Source of the DNA: Cyprinodon diabolis
Lineage: Eukaryota > Chordata > Actinopteri > Cyprinodontiformes > Cyprinodontidae
Assembly: GCA_030533445.1 (NCBI GenBank)
Contig: CM060080.1
Coordinates: 37,276,380-37,340,379, forward strand
DNA length: 64,000 nucleotides
Direction of reading: 5' to 3'
Shown: positions 50,318-63,185 of the stretch, piece after piece
Layout: each line of letters starts with the position of its first letter
Position numbering within the stretch: position 1 is the stretch's first letter
Notes under the pieces: model-generated
Databases searched by the model: none
The model's input: only the letters and a program-made list of their open reading frames with translations
Told to the model about the DNA's origin: nothing
Made by a program: the position numbers and the translations under genes

Positions 50318-51060
50318 CAGAGGTGTCAAGTAACAAAGTAAAAATACTTAATCACTGTACTTAAGTACACATTTTAGGTATCTATACTTTACTTCATTAC
50401 TTATTCTTCTTCCTACTTCTTACTTTTACTCATTACATTTTCACACAAGTATCTGTACTTTCTATTCCTTACATTTTTTTAAGCAAACGTTACTCGTTAC
50501 TCTTGGCTTCGGTTTAATGTTTCTAAATATTTATTTCCCGTCATGTGCTCCATCCAATGCAGATCATTGGCTCCATCCACATCTAGTGAAAACTAGTGTG
50601 ATTGGATGAGTCATATAACGCAAACACTCATTGGTTAGCTAAAGGAAATCATCAGAAGCAAGCAGGTGTTCTTCAAACTGCTAACGTAAATTGTCTATGC
50701 CGTGCTACAATGTGGGATTCAGAAAAAGATGTTGAAATGTCTGAAAGGTCGGACACAGGTGAGAACGTATCTGGAGATGGAGACGGAGACCAACAAGACC
50801 TCCCTCATCCTTGGCCCTATCTCAAGGAATTTTTCTAAATAGTTGAAAAATTGAGCTTTCAATTCATATAGTAGTATCTGGCTGTTTTTTTAAAGGTTAC
50901 TTTATACTTTTATACTTTAAGTAGTTTTTGGAGCACATACTTTTTCACTTTTACTTGAGTAAATAGGTCAAGTTGATACTTCAACTTTTACCAGTGTTTT
51001 TAAACTGCAGTATCTATACTTCTACTTAGCTAACAAATGTGTGTAATTTTGACACCATTG
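50318..51060. mobile_element. Tol2-like hAT element, internally deleted
   Basis: Starts CAGAGGTGTCAAGTAACAAA and ends TAATTTTGACACCATTG, with a perfect 8-base target duplication CTAATCTA (50310-50317 and 51061-51068). Subterminal TACTTAAGTA-type repeats match the Tol2 style. 743 bases, so not autonomous. It keeps what looks like the start of a transposase reading frame at 50710-50838. Confidence 0.88.
50710..50838 (+). pseudogene. Remnant of a hAT transposase N-terminus
   Basis: From ATG 50710 the frame reads MWDSEKDVEMSERSD and ends HPWPYLKEFF then stop. HPWPYL followed by acidic or aromatic residues is typical of the segment just before the BED zinc finger of fish hAT transposases. Everything downstream (BED finger, catalytic DDE, dimerisation region) is missing. 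Confidence 0.45.
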
Positions 51061-51069
51061 CTAATCTAT

Positions 51070-51790
51070 CATCTCTGTTCATCTGTCTGTCTGTAGGTGG
51101 GATTTCAGGGGCACACATGGAGCAACAAGCCCATGTCTTTATCCATTCAAGAACCGCAACTGGCTGGATCATCCTAAACCCATTCGGTCCATCACTGAGC
51201 CATTTTTCCATGTGAGTGAATAGTACATCTCTTTCGCCAGGCAAAAAAAAAAAAATTCCTTGAATGTTGCAACACAATATGCAATCAAGATCCCAAAGCC
51301 AGACATTTGACAGCTTAATGAGCTCAGGCTGCAATCACTTTAAGAAAAGCCCTGGTCCATTTTAACCCGCACACAGTCTATGTTAGGCGAGGTGAGAAAC
51401 AACCACTGCTTGTCCATTTAACTCACAGTAAAGACGCACATAACTGCAGGTTGATAAAAACACAGGCTGGAGGTGAATGTAAATAGGTCCTGTATATTAG
51501 AACCTGTTGAGACTCGTGCTTTTTTGTTAAGCACCCCGTAGGAGGGGGTGATATTTGCCCCCCTAATGAAATATGTCATTACGAGGAATTCATGTGACAC
51601 AAAAGGGGCGACAGTCAAAAATTGCCCCACTGCTGTTCAGTAATTATATAGTTTGCCCTGGCAGCGCCTTCAGGCAGGTGGCTGGTCCATCATGCAAATG
51701 GCTTGGCTGTGCTGACATAATTAGCCACTGCGAGCAGCTTAAATTAACAATTAGCTAACATGCAATTCTGCTCACAACTCAATAGTTTTC
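51070..51790. promoter_or_regulatory. Candidate conserved element(s) next to the hAT insertion
   Basis: Two balanced blocks, 51090-51360 and 51540-51790. The second contains a perfect POU octamer ATGCAAAT (51692-51699), TGACATAATTAGCC, TTAAATTAACAATTAGC and CAGTAATTATATAG. Enhancer role inferred. Confidence 0.4.
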
Positions 51791-51799
51791 CCTTTTTGG

Positions 51800-53200
51800 G
51801 GTGACCAGTCGTCACTGTATGTAATTCCGGTGCCTCAATTGCACAGTAGGATATAGCCTATATACGTTTTTTTTTTTTTTTTAATCTTGTCAATTTGATG
51901 ATTAAATAAAGGAAATCTGAGGAATAGAAGAGGCTTGAATTCTACTCTCCAAAGAGGAGCAGCGTTTGAGGAGGCTTTATGTTAAAGATTTCTCAAAAAG
52001 TCTATAACAAAAGTCTTTGGCTGACAGGAAGTTTAATACTCCTGGAGGATTCAATGGGACTATTAAATAAGGACTGAGATTGCCTAGTGGTACCCCTGGT
52101 CAGGGTGTCTGATAAGCATTATATATTTTCAATCAAATGGAATTTTGAAAAAACTTCAATTGGTTTCATTTAATTATATATTTGTTTGTGTCCTGTCCAG
52201 CGAGATAAGGCAAACGGCACAGTGAGAAAGGTTGCTTTACAGTGTCTGGGTCAGTGGAAGTTTACTTCACTTATTTAGTAGTGCGAAAACATAAAAAAAG
52301 ACAAACAAATACAGTTAAATGATATTGAATGAGTCATCAATTAACCCAAGTATTGGCTTTACGACTAATACTAACCTGTTTGTCCCAACATTGTGCCTCT
52401 AACATGCTTCTACATCCTTTGTCTTTGATTTATTCTTGTGTTTCATGCTTTTTTACATGATCTTAGATGAGTGAATGTCTCCCCCCCCCTCCCGGTCTGT
52501 GTTTTTTGTGTCTAGTTTGGCTTCCTTTGTGTTTATTATTTACCTTCCTTTAGTCTGCCTGTTTTTCATTCTCTACAGCTGTTCCTAATCCCCTGATTTT
52601 CTCAACTGGATTCAGTGTCATTCTCCACACATCCCTCAGAATATTAGCTTAGTGGTTATCAATGTTCTTGTTCCTCTGTTGCTAACTACTCCTTTTGTTC
52701 TCATTTTCCTGCTCTTTTGTCGCATCATTTGTAAAATTTCCATTTTTAGTTGTTGAAAACGTGTCCATGCTCAGAACCATTTCCTGACTTTATTTAGGCC
52801 CACATCAAAACAATGTAAAATTTGCTACTTTTTGCTACTTTCCTTTTAGCACAGATGTCGTTCCAAGTCTGTTGTTATGGCATCACATATTAACAAACCA
52901 AATTATATTGCTCCTCCTACGTACTGTGAGGTAATTTTTACATGTATGCAACACAAGTATAGCTGTCTCAGAAACTCCTGCTTCTTTCCCTTCACTGTCA
53001 GGAGGGAGAAAAACAAAGAAAGAAAGATTATCATTATTGGTAGTAGTAGAAGTATGGAACTATTGGAAAAGGAGATGTTGAGTAAATAGATTTACTGAAA
53101 TATTTGTTTATCAACTTAGATGAATTGATATGGGCCTTCCTACTGCTCCAGTATGCATAACTAAACACATAGGGTATGTGTTCTATTTCTTAATGATCAA
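51800..53200. other. Intergenic stretch
   Basis: No gene seen. 52380-52800 is pyrimidine-rich (TCCTAATCCCCTGATTTTCT and similar) and resembles the body of a decayed retroelement, but no family could be assigned. Confidence 0.4.
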
Positions 53201-53224
53201 TGGCTTCCATCTCACAACCTCTTT

Positions 53225-53760
53225 CATAATATCCTGGAAGCGCCCCTGCTGATAGGAAACAAAAACTGCAGCTTCACTGAAAAGCAGTGGTAGAACTGGG
53301 AATGAATCAGAGCTAGAGGGACCACATGCTGAGCTTGAGCCAGCCCCAAAGGTTCTGCTTTTCTAACCCCTCCACTGATCCCCTTTGCAGCCAGCGTCCT
53401 AAACACCATTGCCCTACTGCACGGCCAATCACGGCCCACCCACTTGCACATTATTCTCTCTGCCCTCCGCCATGACACGGGAACAAAGTAGACATTAAGC
53501 CACGTTAAACCCGGGGATGGGCGTAATCAGGAAGCAGTTATTTCTTAATGAAGGAAAACACATGCGAAGCGATACACACATCGAGTGATCAATAGAGGCG
53601 CCTGACAAAAGGACGAAACGGAGAGCCCCCCCCCCCCCCCTTAAAAAAGAGAAATGCAAATCAATTTGAGTCGTTGTTTGCTTTGAAACCCGTTCAGTCT
53701 ATTTACATTAATTACATGTTCATTAAAAGTAATTTATGTGGGCTACACAGAAATAGGAGT
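53225..53760. promoter_or_regulatory. Candidate conserved element with octamer site
   Basis: GC-balanced block with CGGCCAATCACGGCCC, GGGATGGGCGTAATCAGG, a 15-base C run (53626-53640) and ATGCAAAT (53654-53661), then TTACATTAATTACATG. Inferred regulatory role. Confidence 0.4.
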
Positions 53761-53799
53761 TGCCTCACCCCTGGTTCTATCCTGATAGGAGTCTAGCTC

Positions 53800-55500
53800 A
53801 TCTGAGCATTTAATGTAATATTTTTATACTGGATTCTTTTCATATAACTAAACACAAGCAATGTGACAGTTGATCAGAGGGACAGATAAACTGATGTTGT
53901 AATGTAAACATTACAAATAGGAAAGAAGGAAGAAAATACACATTTAGAACAAGTATAAAGGTAGGAAAGATGACCTGTTTGATCAAACTTTGTTTAATAG
54001 TAGTCTTTTCATTCTTGATATGAAGAATTTAGCAGGAAAGTTTATAAAGAACACTAAATATGTATGTTTGTCACTGGGCTAACTTTCTAGGTGAGCTCAA
54101 GCTGCCTGATAGATATTTTTTCTACTAAAGAAAATAAAAGAAATCAGCACACTTCAACTATATTAAAGAGTTGATAAAAAGGCTCCAGGCTACACCTGGA
54201 TGTCTGTTCCCATAAAGACTTCCTGTATATTGTTTGGTCTTTCATTTAGTCTTGAGTGCTGATTGCTAACTCTGTATCTTTGAGGAAAAAAAATATAAAA
54301 GTCTATCTTCTCTGCTTTTAGAGAGAAGACATTCTAACCTAAACAACTATTCATAGTATGGATACACAAACTTTGTAACGCATTGGTTTGTAGTCATGTA
54401 AGATAAAAGAAATAAAAAACTTGTCATTTGAGTTGTTAGAGTAATATATGTTGTAATACTCATAATCTGGACCATATGGAGCAAGTATTTATTGCATAGA
54501 ACTATCTTGAGAGAAAACTTCACTCAATCTTTTTTTTCTGCTCAGATTACTGACACTCCAGTAATTTTTCATCCTGAACGAAAACAAACAGTATTTGTTG
54601 GGGTCTATTTAGTTGCAAAGATGTCAAACCTTGCTTTGTTTTGGACCAACAGCAATATTGTTCTGTATGTAAGACAGTGAACCGTCAATTTGTGACATGC
54701 ATACAATCAACTCAATGAATATGAGGTAGATGTTCCCAAGGTTTGGTCTGGAGCTCCACTTGTAGCCAGGCTTCCAAAAAACAGGAGTTCTGAGATCTTC
54801 TTCAAAGTGACACAAGAAAGATTTGAGAAACCCCAGTTTTTATTTTTTATTTTTAGGTTGCTAAGATGTATATCTGCAAAAACTCAGACAATCTCACCTC
54901 TATTTTCAGTCTACAGATAAACCCATAATGTTGAACTTTGAAAATAATCCTATTTTTTAAGATTGTATAATAAAAAAAATCGATGATGATAAAAAGGTTT
55001 TACCAGTGCGCCTAATGAATTGGTTATTAATGTTCCTTTCCAACTCAGCTTTTTCTCAGAATTTCTGAAAAGCCTATTAAACATCATTTGACATAAAAAG
55101 TATTGTTTTCAAAAATTGTTCTTCACATTAACTCAGACAGCTATATGTGCCTATTTGCCATAAGAAGATAAATGATCTGTTGTTTAACAGAGTGCTGTTA
55201 AAATGCCATGCTTCACCCTTCCAGTCCCCATGCTATCTTATCTCTTTTTTTTACAAAACCAGAATTGCTTTTACCAAAAGCCCACAACCTCTTGTTGGTT
55301 GCTATAGTATTTTCAAGCACCATTCTCCCAGTTCCCAGCCCCCACATAGAACCTGCTCTGCACACTTGTAATAAATTATCTTCAAGTGAAAACTACTAAA
55401 AACGAACTGCAGGACCAAAGCTGGACAGAGCCACTTTACTTAATCACACCTCATAAACATTTTCATTTTTTTTTTTTCAGTTTTTCTTTGTGCAACTTCA
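53800..55500. other. AT-rich intergenic stretch
   Basis: No gene, recognised mobile element or enhancer-like block. Confidence 0.4.
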
Positions 55501-55539
55501 ACCCCAAAGCTTTTAAACAGTCAATGCATGCGTCTGGGT

Positions 55540-56035
55540 CTGGCAGAGCTATGGTCCTAAGCTCGCCAACTCAACTGGCACACTGTTATCGCAGCTCTTA
55601 TCCACCTAGTAATGACTGATGTTATGCAATCATAGAAATAATCTGTAGGCGGCTGGATGCATCTCATGAACTGCGTCCTGTCTTGCAGCCTCAAGTGCAA
55701 ACATATGGGCCTGGGGAGGGAAAATAGGAAAGGGTTGATTTGGTGTTTAATTAGGCATGCTCCAAATAAAAATGCCCCCCCTACACACACAAAAAAAAGC
55801 AAAATCTTCATAATGCCACCAAGTTCAGCAGCAAACAAGTGGGAATCTAATTCAGCCTCTTTACTCTATGAGCCCCATCTTTGCCAAATTGAATGCAGAT
55901 TGAAAATAATTTTTCTGCTCTTGACTCCAGCTATTCATGACTCTGAATTGGTTTTGCCACTGTCATATTGCCACACAAACGTAAATAAAAGGATTTAAGC
56001 AGCGAGCGAGTCCTTTAAACTTCTCTGCGGCTGTT
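55540..56035. promoter_or_regulatory. Candidate conserved element
   Basis: Balanced, repeat-free sequence with TAATGACTGATGTTATGC, GGTGTTTAATTAGGCATGC and AAACGTAAATAAAAGG. Composition-based inference. Confidence 0.35.
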
Positions 56036-56479
56036 ATTTGAAGTGTTCTCTCAGATGTGAAAAAAGAAATAAGCAAGAAAAATGACATACAAATTCCTAG
56101 AAATAGACTGTAAATGAATTTCAATTGTCGAAAAATTGCTGTGAGGTTCTATGCAAAGAAAAATCTTGATTTAGACTAAAAACTTAAAAAAAAAAACACC
56201 AGCTCTGCTAGACTCCAGCTATTTTTCTTTCTTATTTCAATTTTTATACTTAACATGTTATACGTACAAAATCAATGTCAGCAGCTAACTCCCTCTGTGC
56301 TCACCTCCTCTTGTGGTTTTCCAGTGCAGGACCAGAGCCTGCTGTGTTTTGGCAGGAAATCAATATGGGGGAGAATCTGTTCTAATCATCTGTACATTTA
56401 CCATCACAATCAACAATCAAAGCTAAGTCCTGGATCTTTATTTGTAGGCCTGAACTGAACAATTTTCCCACTGTGAAAG

Positions 56480-56745
56480 GCAAGCTAAATTAGAACCCTT
56501 GGTTCCCGTTAGTAGCTCTTAATGGCTCTGATTTGTGAACTGCTAAATGAGGTTATGTAAATTGATCCTGAATGTAGGCAGGGGCCCCCAGGTGACAGGT
56601 GCAGCTGAAGGTGGGGGCTGGGATGCCGACATGAAGCGGAAAGGGGAGCAGTATATGTTCCGATTTAACCCTAGGGACAGGTTTACAGACTGAGTTTGAT
56701 GGATAATTGGGAAACTGGAGGGAGAAAAAATATTCACATTCTTTA
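56480..56745. promoter_or_regulatory. Candidate conserved element
   Basis: Contains AGGGGGCCCC-like GC tracts, CCAGGTGACAGGTGCAGCTG (two E boxes near 56589-56608), AGCTCTTAATGGC and AAATTGATCC. Balanced and repeat-free. Confidence 0.35.
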
Positions 56746-57899
56746 AGATATTCTATGCCCTTTTTCTAAGGACACAACATCAGTGCACTTTTAAGATTTG
56801 AATGGATGTTTTCAAATTAAAGGTAATCATGGTGGGGAAAGAAAAGGCTTTTGCTTAAGAGCCACACCATATTTGAAGTACTGTTTTTTCTTTTAGTTTT
56901 TATTTCCTAAATGCGCCTCAAGAAAGATAATGGTTCAGGTTATCATTAAAACACGAATCTGGGATTCACAAAAGAGTGAATTATATTTAACAAACTCTCA
57001 AACCTTAATGTATTCAAACTGAGACAAAGAACAAGTGTGATCTAGATGTATGAATGTATGTTTGATGGATGTATGAATATAGACAAGTCTTACTGTTAGG
57101 CTTTCATAGAAAGACAGCAGAAACACATTTAAATGACACATATACTATAGAGTTTAAATTTTCCAAAATGTTGCAGTTCCTTGCAAAAGTACAGTATACA
57201 CCTGACTTAAATGTCCTCGCTTTTTCTATTAAGACAACCAAATGCCAATGTGCCTTGTTTTTATTGAAGTAAATGGCCAACATATGGTACAGAAAAATTG
57301 TAAAGAAGATAAATTAAGCTAATTATGATATGTCAAATTATTTTACTACTCAAAAGAAAATCTGGAAAGTGGGGTATGCATGTGTTGATAAGACTCTCTA
57401 ATCTGTCATTTCTAAATATATTACTTCAGAACTCACCTAACAGATTGTTAGAATTGTGTCCTATATGTAAATTAGTATAAATACAGCTTATCTCTTTAGG
57501 CTCTGAGATTTGTTACAGAATTTATAAAAGAAGCAGCAACAGACACGCAGCACACGGGTAAGGGCTAAAATTGTGGTGAAGGTTAGGAGAAAACACAATA
57601 TTCTAAGTTTTGAGTATCGCATATTTACAGTATTAATCCTATATGGCAAAACCACCAACCTTTTGTGACACTTCTGCACACCTAATGTGGCGAGCTGGAC
57701 ATGAAAAGCATAAATCAAGTAATAAATGATGAAAAAGATACAGAGACTCACAAAACCTACAACAGGAGGATGGAAACCCAATTAAAAACGACAGCTATAC
57801 ATGATGCACTCTACAAATCTGGCATTTATTGAAGAAATGAATGAAGAATATTATCAGGAAAGAAAACCAGAAGGATAAATCATTTACAATTTACCAAAA

Positions 57900-58560
57900 C
57901 CTAAACAGCAAAGATATGGAAAAATCTTTTGCTCATGTCTAAAATGACACAGTTTGGCAGTTATTACAGAACTCGGTGTGGCAAAAAAAAAAAAACCCTC
58001 ATAGGAGCACATGGTGATGGCAGCATCATCCTGGGTGGATGTTTCTCTTTGGCATATTCAGAATACTTTATCTAACTCCACATGGGAAAACATGTGGAGT
58101 TAGATTAAGCACAATCCTGGAAGAAAACTTGATAAAGGCTTAAAAAACTTTACTGGGATGGAGGTTCCTTTGTGGTAGAATAACAACCCTAATATATATA
58201 CAGAATGGCGACCCCAATGTGTAGATCAAAGCACGTTTATCACATTTTTATAGAATGGGGCAAGCACAGTCAAAACTCAGGGTTTTCATCTCAAGCCGTC
58301 AAGAACTATATTCTGCAGTTTATAGACGCATCCCTGCTCCAGTGAAGCTGAATCAAAAGAGCGGCTCATTACCAGGCCTTTGCCAAATTTGATGGCATGC
58401 TGAAGAGATAATCAGTCCTGATAGAGGAGCTGGAGCTGGAGACCCCTAATCTAGACTGTAAATCCAATTGAAAATCGGGTGCAAGACTTGAAAATTGCTT
58501 TTCATTCAATGTGACAAAGCTCAGCTGTAAAAAACACAGAATGGGCAAAGATTTTAGTCT
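57900..58560 (+). pseudogene. Decayed Tc1-like transposase relic
   Basis: Recognisable Tc1 pieces in sense order: CACATGGTGATGGCAGCATC, CAATCCTGGAAGAAAACTTG and AAATCGGGTGCAAGACTTGA. It is interrupted by a perfect 14-base dyad (58071-58104, TCTAACTCCACATG with loop GGAAAA). Not functional. Confidence 0.55.
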
Positions 58561-58676
58561 CTAGATGTGCAAAGCTGATAGAGTTATACGAGAGGCGTCA
58601 TAAGTGTTAATGTTTATTACTCAAGTAGAAGTATAAATCCTACTGTACTTTTGTAGAAGTTAGAGTGTCAACTTAA

Positions 58677-59626
58677 AGGGGATCGCCGTTTTTTTTTTTT
58701 TTTTTTACATTGGGCCCTTGATTTTATGTTATTCCATCATGTTCTACACACCCATATTAGTTTTGTGTCATTTGGAGCCGTTCTGAAGATCTTCTGTTAG
58801 GTCATATCCAAGTAACGTCTTCGTATGGGCAACGACTTCAAGGCACAAACTAAACTGTTCATAATTTATTCTTTATGGTACGCCAGCATTCAGAACATGT
58901 AGGCGAATCACTGTCCCCCAGACATCTGTGGTTATAGTTTTTATATTTATATATTTTTTAAACAAAGCGGAGTGTGTATGACGTCATCCGCGCGCCGCAC
59001 TGGAGTTGTGACAGGCAGCCCGGGCCATAGACATCTTCCAGGCATTTGAGTTAAACTGACAGCAGTTCAGCAGACAGGATGAATGAACGGTAACCGGCGC
59101 ACTCGGATGACGTCATACACACTCCGCTTTGTTTTTAAAAGATATAAATATAAAAAATATAACCGCAGATGTCTGGGAGACAGTGATTCTCCTACATGTT
59201 ATGAATGCTGGCGTACCATAAAGAATAAATTATGAACAGTTCAATTTGTGCCTTCAAAAAAAAAAAAAAAATTGGGGAGTGGCAGCCTAGTGGTTTGGGA
59301 ATAGGGCTTTGAATCCTGAGATTGTGAGTTTGATCCCCCACTCCCACAGACTGCCACTCTGGCTCCCTGAGCAAGACCCTTAACCCTACACTGCTCCCCG
59401 GGCGCCGCACAATGGCAGCCCACTGCTCCCCAAGGGGATGGGTTAAATGCAGAGAGGTAATTTATAAATAATTATAAATAAATAATTCAAGTCATTGCCC
59501 ATAGGAAGACGTTACTTATCTTCAGAACGGCTCCAAATGACACAAAACTTATATGGGTCAGTAGAACATGATGTAATAACGTAAAATCAAGGACCCAATG
59601 TAAAAAAACAAAAATGGTGTTTCTCT
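58677..59626. mobile_element. TTAA-flanked palindromic MITE, full copy
   Basis: Perfect TTAA duplications lie at 58673-58676 and 59627-59630. The ends AGGGGATCGCCGTTTTT and (inverted) AGAGAAACACCATTTTTG start inverted arms several hundred bases long. The inner arms meet around ACAAAGCGGAGTGTGTATGA and its complement. The centre 58985-59100 is GC-rich. The right arm carries a SINE. No transposase frame. Confidence 0.8.
59265..59462 (+). mobile_element. tRNA-derived SINE inserted in the MITE
   Basis: A tRNA-like head with A-box-like TGGCAGCCTAGTGGTTTGGG and B-box-like GAGTTTGATCC, then GAGCAAGACCCTTAACCC, GCAGCCCACTGCTCCCC and the tail GGATGGGTTAAATGCAGAGA. It splits the right arm of the MITE. 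Related copy at 14960-15115. Confidence 0.75.
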
Positions 59627-60479
59627 TTAAGCTTTTTACTCAACTAAACGTGTAAAAGTACCATTTTTAAAAAAGTAAAAATAATACAGTATAAAATGTT
59701 AAGGACAGATCATTTAAACCTTATACTGGTTATGGCAATACTCTATTAAAGGAACATTTTCTGGATGATAATGTACTTGTACTTTTTTTTTTTTTTTGCT
59801 TTTAAAGTTTATGGTAAGAGTGTCAAGTTATCATTAGCTCACAACAAAGAAATAAATTGTCTGAATACAACAACTTATTTTGATTGTTTTCGTTTAATTG
59901 TTGGTCTTCACAAAACAAAACAGATCCCAGCCCTATTTTATTTTACTACCTAAGAAATAAAATATTTTCATGTGCCCCTTGCAGACCACTAGGGGTACGA
60001 GTACCCCTGGTTGGGAATCACAGATCTACTGGATCATGGGGGCCCTTTATGTCACGACTGTATTGGCAGTCATAGAAACATATTCTTTACATACCTTTAA
60101 AGACACTTTGTAAAATGAATTTCTGAGCACAATTATTTTATTAAAATACAGTAATTCAAATTATTTTAGCTAAAAATCTTTAGGGATAAAATATCAGCAG
60201 GTGGAAAACAATAATTAAAATTAAAATTGATTCATTAGTTTCATTCTAAATTAAAATAGTATTATTTTACTATGCTGTTGTTAATAAAAGTCCAGATAAC
60301 CTGAAATTCTTTTCCTTTATGGCAGCAATAAAACTTGTGCTTCAAGTCAACGCTGCAGCCTTTTCTGTTTGTTGCTTGTTTACCTTCATGCATTACAGAT
60401 TTCTCAAACATTGTGTTACATGTCTGATGCTTGGCAGACAGCCATGACTCCAATGGGTCTCTATAGTTCTGACTGAAGA

Positions 60480-60690
60480 TGTAATAAAAAGGAAACTATC
60501 AACATAGAGCCTCTCAGGGAAAGACTGCTGAGTGATTGAAGCACTCTGAGTCACTGCACTTCACTGCAGCCGTTTAGGCTCCACTGAGTACCATCTCAGC
60601 TGCTTCGAGGACAACATTCACAGACTGCAACATGTCATATGGTAACCTGGACATTCCTCACTTTACACGTTGGACCTGAGCAGTGGTGGA
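60480..60690. promoter_or_regulatory. Candidate conserved element
   Basis: Balanced, repeat-free block with GAGTCACTGCACTTCACTGC and CATCTCAGCTGCTTCG. Weak call from composition. Confidence 0.25.
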
Positions 60691-60957
60691 ATGCCATTTT
60701 TTTCACATTTGAAACTTCTAGTACTCTATACATTTGAGCAAGCATATCCGCTTCCTTTGATAGTCTGTTGCTTTGATCAATTTATAAATATAGTATGTTC
60801 ACATACATGGTTTGATGTTTATGTTGACATATTTTGAAATGCCAGTGGCTTTTTAAAATTAATATTTTTTTTCTTTCTCTTTCATGAACAGCAAACTTAA
60901 TTGCTCAAATGCCCCAAAAAGGTCTACCTCATTTAGGTTTCATGAAATTTGTTGTTA

Positions 60958-61025
60958 ACTGAACTGAACTAGACTGGACTGAACTAAACTGGACTGAACT
61001 GGACTAGACTGGACTGAACTGGACT
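60958..61025. repeat. ACTGGACTGA-type minisatellite
   Basis: About seven imperfect ten-base units of the form GGACTGAACT or AGACTGGACT in tandem. Confidence 0.85.
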
Positions 61026-61508
61026 TTATTTTACTTTACTTTAATTATGTTAGCACATACTTCTTTTCTGTATATTTTTCAGCACTGTCACTCCTTATGT
61101 TTTCGATAAGATGTTTGATAAGGTATTATAAGAAATATTTTCAAATAAATGATGGTTTAACATACATTTTTTGCTAATGGATTCAGTTTTATTATAGTGT
61201 TGTAATAAATGGTGCCTGTTGCTAGTCCTGAGTGACAGTCAAAGTCCCAAGGCTAAGAAGTATTCCAAATGTGACCATGACAGACTTCGTCAAAAAAAAC
61301 AAAAAAACAGTAACCTTAAGTGAGACGTTGCTTTAAAAGCTAAAAAAATAAAAATCCTAAACTGGGAAATTATCATGAACAAAAACCTGAAGTACTTTTT
61401 TTGGAAGATGCCTTAATAGTATATATATGCTTATTTGCAGACACATTTTTGTTATTGCTTCTTTGTGAAATGCCTCAAGTTAGTTAGACTGTTAGAATAG
61501 CATCAATC

Positions 61509-61905
61509 TAGGGCTGCAACTAACGATTATTTTGCGGATCGATTATTCAATCTATTATTTTTTTTCTATTAATCTATTAATAATCGGGTTGTTAATGGTT
61601 CCTTAAGAAGATTTTTTTACGAAATTAAACCAGGTGGAACTACAACTTTTCCACTTGAGGGATTTTGGTTAGAGCATATTGACAGACAAAAACTTTTTTG
61701 TTTTTTTTAATCTTTAATGCAAAACATTTATATATATTTTTTACAGTTTTTATTTTATAATTGCTCTAAGTGGGTTGCTCTGTCAGCTAAAGGCATGTTT
61801 TAGAAGCTCTATGCTCCAGTTAATGATTAATCGATTACTAAATTAGTGGATGATTATTGCAATAATCAATTATCACAATTAATCCGCTTATTTGTTTCAG
61901 CCCTA
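61509..61905. mobile_element. hAT-type MITE (TAGGGCTGCAAC ends)
   Basis: The ends TAGGGCTGCAACTAACG and (inverted) TAGGGCTGAAACAAATAAGC are typical of a widespread vertebrate hAT MITE class. Possible target duplication CATCAATC/CATTAATG (6 of 8). The interior is palindromic around AATCGATTA motifs. No coding capacity. Confidence 0.7.
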
Positions 61906-62204
61906 CATTAATGAACAGGGATTTTCAATTCCTGCCACATTTACTCATTGAATTGTGATCTGAACTTTGACTCCATCATTATAATATACTGATGCGTTTC
62001 TATTTCAAAGATTCCTTTGTACCTCTGCCTCTATGTTTAATATTATTGTTCTGCTGCAGTGAGATCTTCTATCCAAGCTCCACGCCTTTTGCAGGCCCTG
62101 AACAGTACTAAGTCATGAACTTCCCTGTTTTTAGCTCCATGTCTCTTCCCATCAACTTTGACCTGCTTTCCCCTGTACCTTCTGAAAGGAGCATCAGCTA
62201 ATCA

Positions 62205-62870
62205 TGACCCTGCATTTTGGTTCCATCTGACTTGAGCATGTTCTTTTTTGCTTTGTCTTCCAAATGGAAAAAAAAAATTAATTTCTATTTGCTAGACTGG
62301 TGTACTGCAGAGTGAAGTGCCATCCTGTCATCAGATTTTCCCACCTGAGACACTGATTTATGCAGCTTCTCAAAGGCAACCATGGAAATTTTGGGTTGGC
62401 CAATCAGATGAACAGCCGGTTTGCAGTAACATAATTCTCTCTAACTTGTGAAGATGCTTTAATAGGCACATTGTAAGATCTTTAAAGTTTGGAATATTGT
62501 TTTCATAACCTAAACTTTAGTAGTTTTATACTTCTTCACAACTGCTTAAAAATCATCTGAAGGCCCAAGATAGTCGCTGCAATTATAAGAGGCCTCAACC
62601 TACTTAAACTGTAACTTTTCAATAATTTCACTGTATGGCAGGTAAATATAAATGCACTAAACTCTCTAGATTGACGGTTTGAAATAAACTTTTCAACATC
62701 TTGATGTATTAATTTTCCTCCATTTGACACTTTTGTAGTGCTTATGTTGGTCTGTCACATAAAATGCCAAGAAATTTTATTTATGATTGTGGTGATATAT
62801 TAGAAGAAAAAAAAAGGGAAAAGGTTAAAGAGAGGTCAAATATTCTGCACAGCACTATAAAGTTCTAAAA
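62205..62870 (-). pseudogene. Decayed Tc1-like transposon fragment
   Basis: Antisense fragments of transposase (TTCCATCTGACTTGAGCATG) are followed by the common terminal repeat motif (TTGGTCTGTCACATAAAATG, GATTGTGGTGATATATTAGA) and CTGCACAGCACTATA. Highly diverged. Confidence 0.5.
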
Positions 62871-62939
62871 ACTGTTTCAGTTCAATAACTCTTAAATTGT
62901 TCCGGCCTCTGAATATGAGCCAGGTTCAAATGAAAGTGC

Positions 62940-63185
62940 TGCTTTTTCCTCCACCTGGTTGCAAAGGCAGCAAGAATAGATGAGTGCAAAAATGAAAGCA
63001 GGTTAATAACATTATGAGGATATTCAACACTTTGTTCATGTCATTAACTCTCTTAACAATCAGAAGTGGCTTAAAGCAATCCCCTGCCGATCAACTATAA
63101 AAGCTAACTTTCAGTAAAGGGCGTACAGCAGCACAGAGTGGTGTTTTCCTCCTCTCTTTAACTCTCTCAGTTTAGTTGAACAGGT
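62940..63185. promoter_or_regulatory. Weak candidate conserved element
   Basis: Repeat-free stretch with GGTTAATAACATTATGAGG and TTCATGTCATTAACTC. Only modestly different from its surroundings. Confidence 0.2.

Larger units (their letters stand above)
58590..59720. mobile_element. Tol2-like hAT fragment interrupted by a MITE
   Basis: Left part GAGAGGCGTCATAAGTG then TTATTACTCAAGTAGAAGTA, and right part TTTTTACTCAACTAAACGTG then GTAAAAGTACC, resemble Tol2-like subterminal sequence and flank the TTAA MITE. No right terminus found. Confidence 0.4.
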
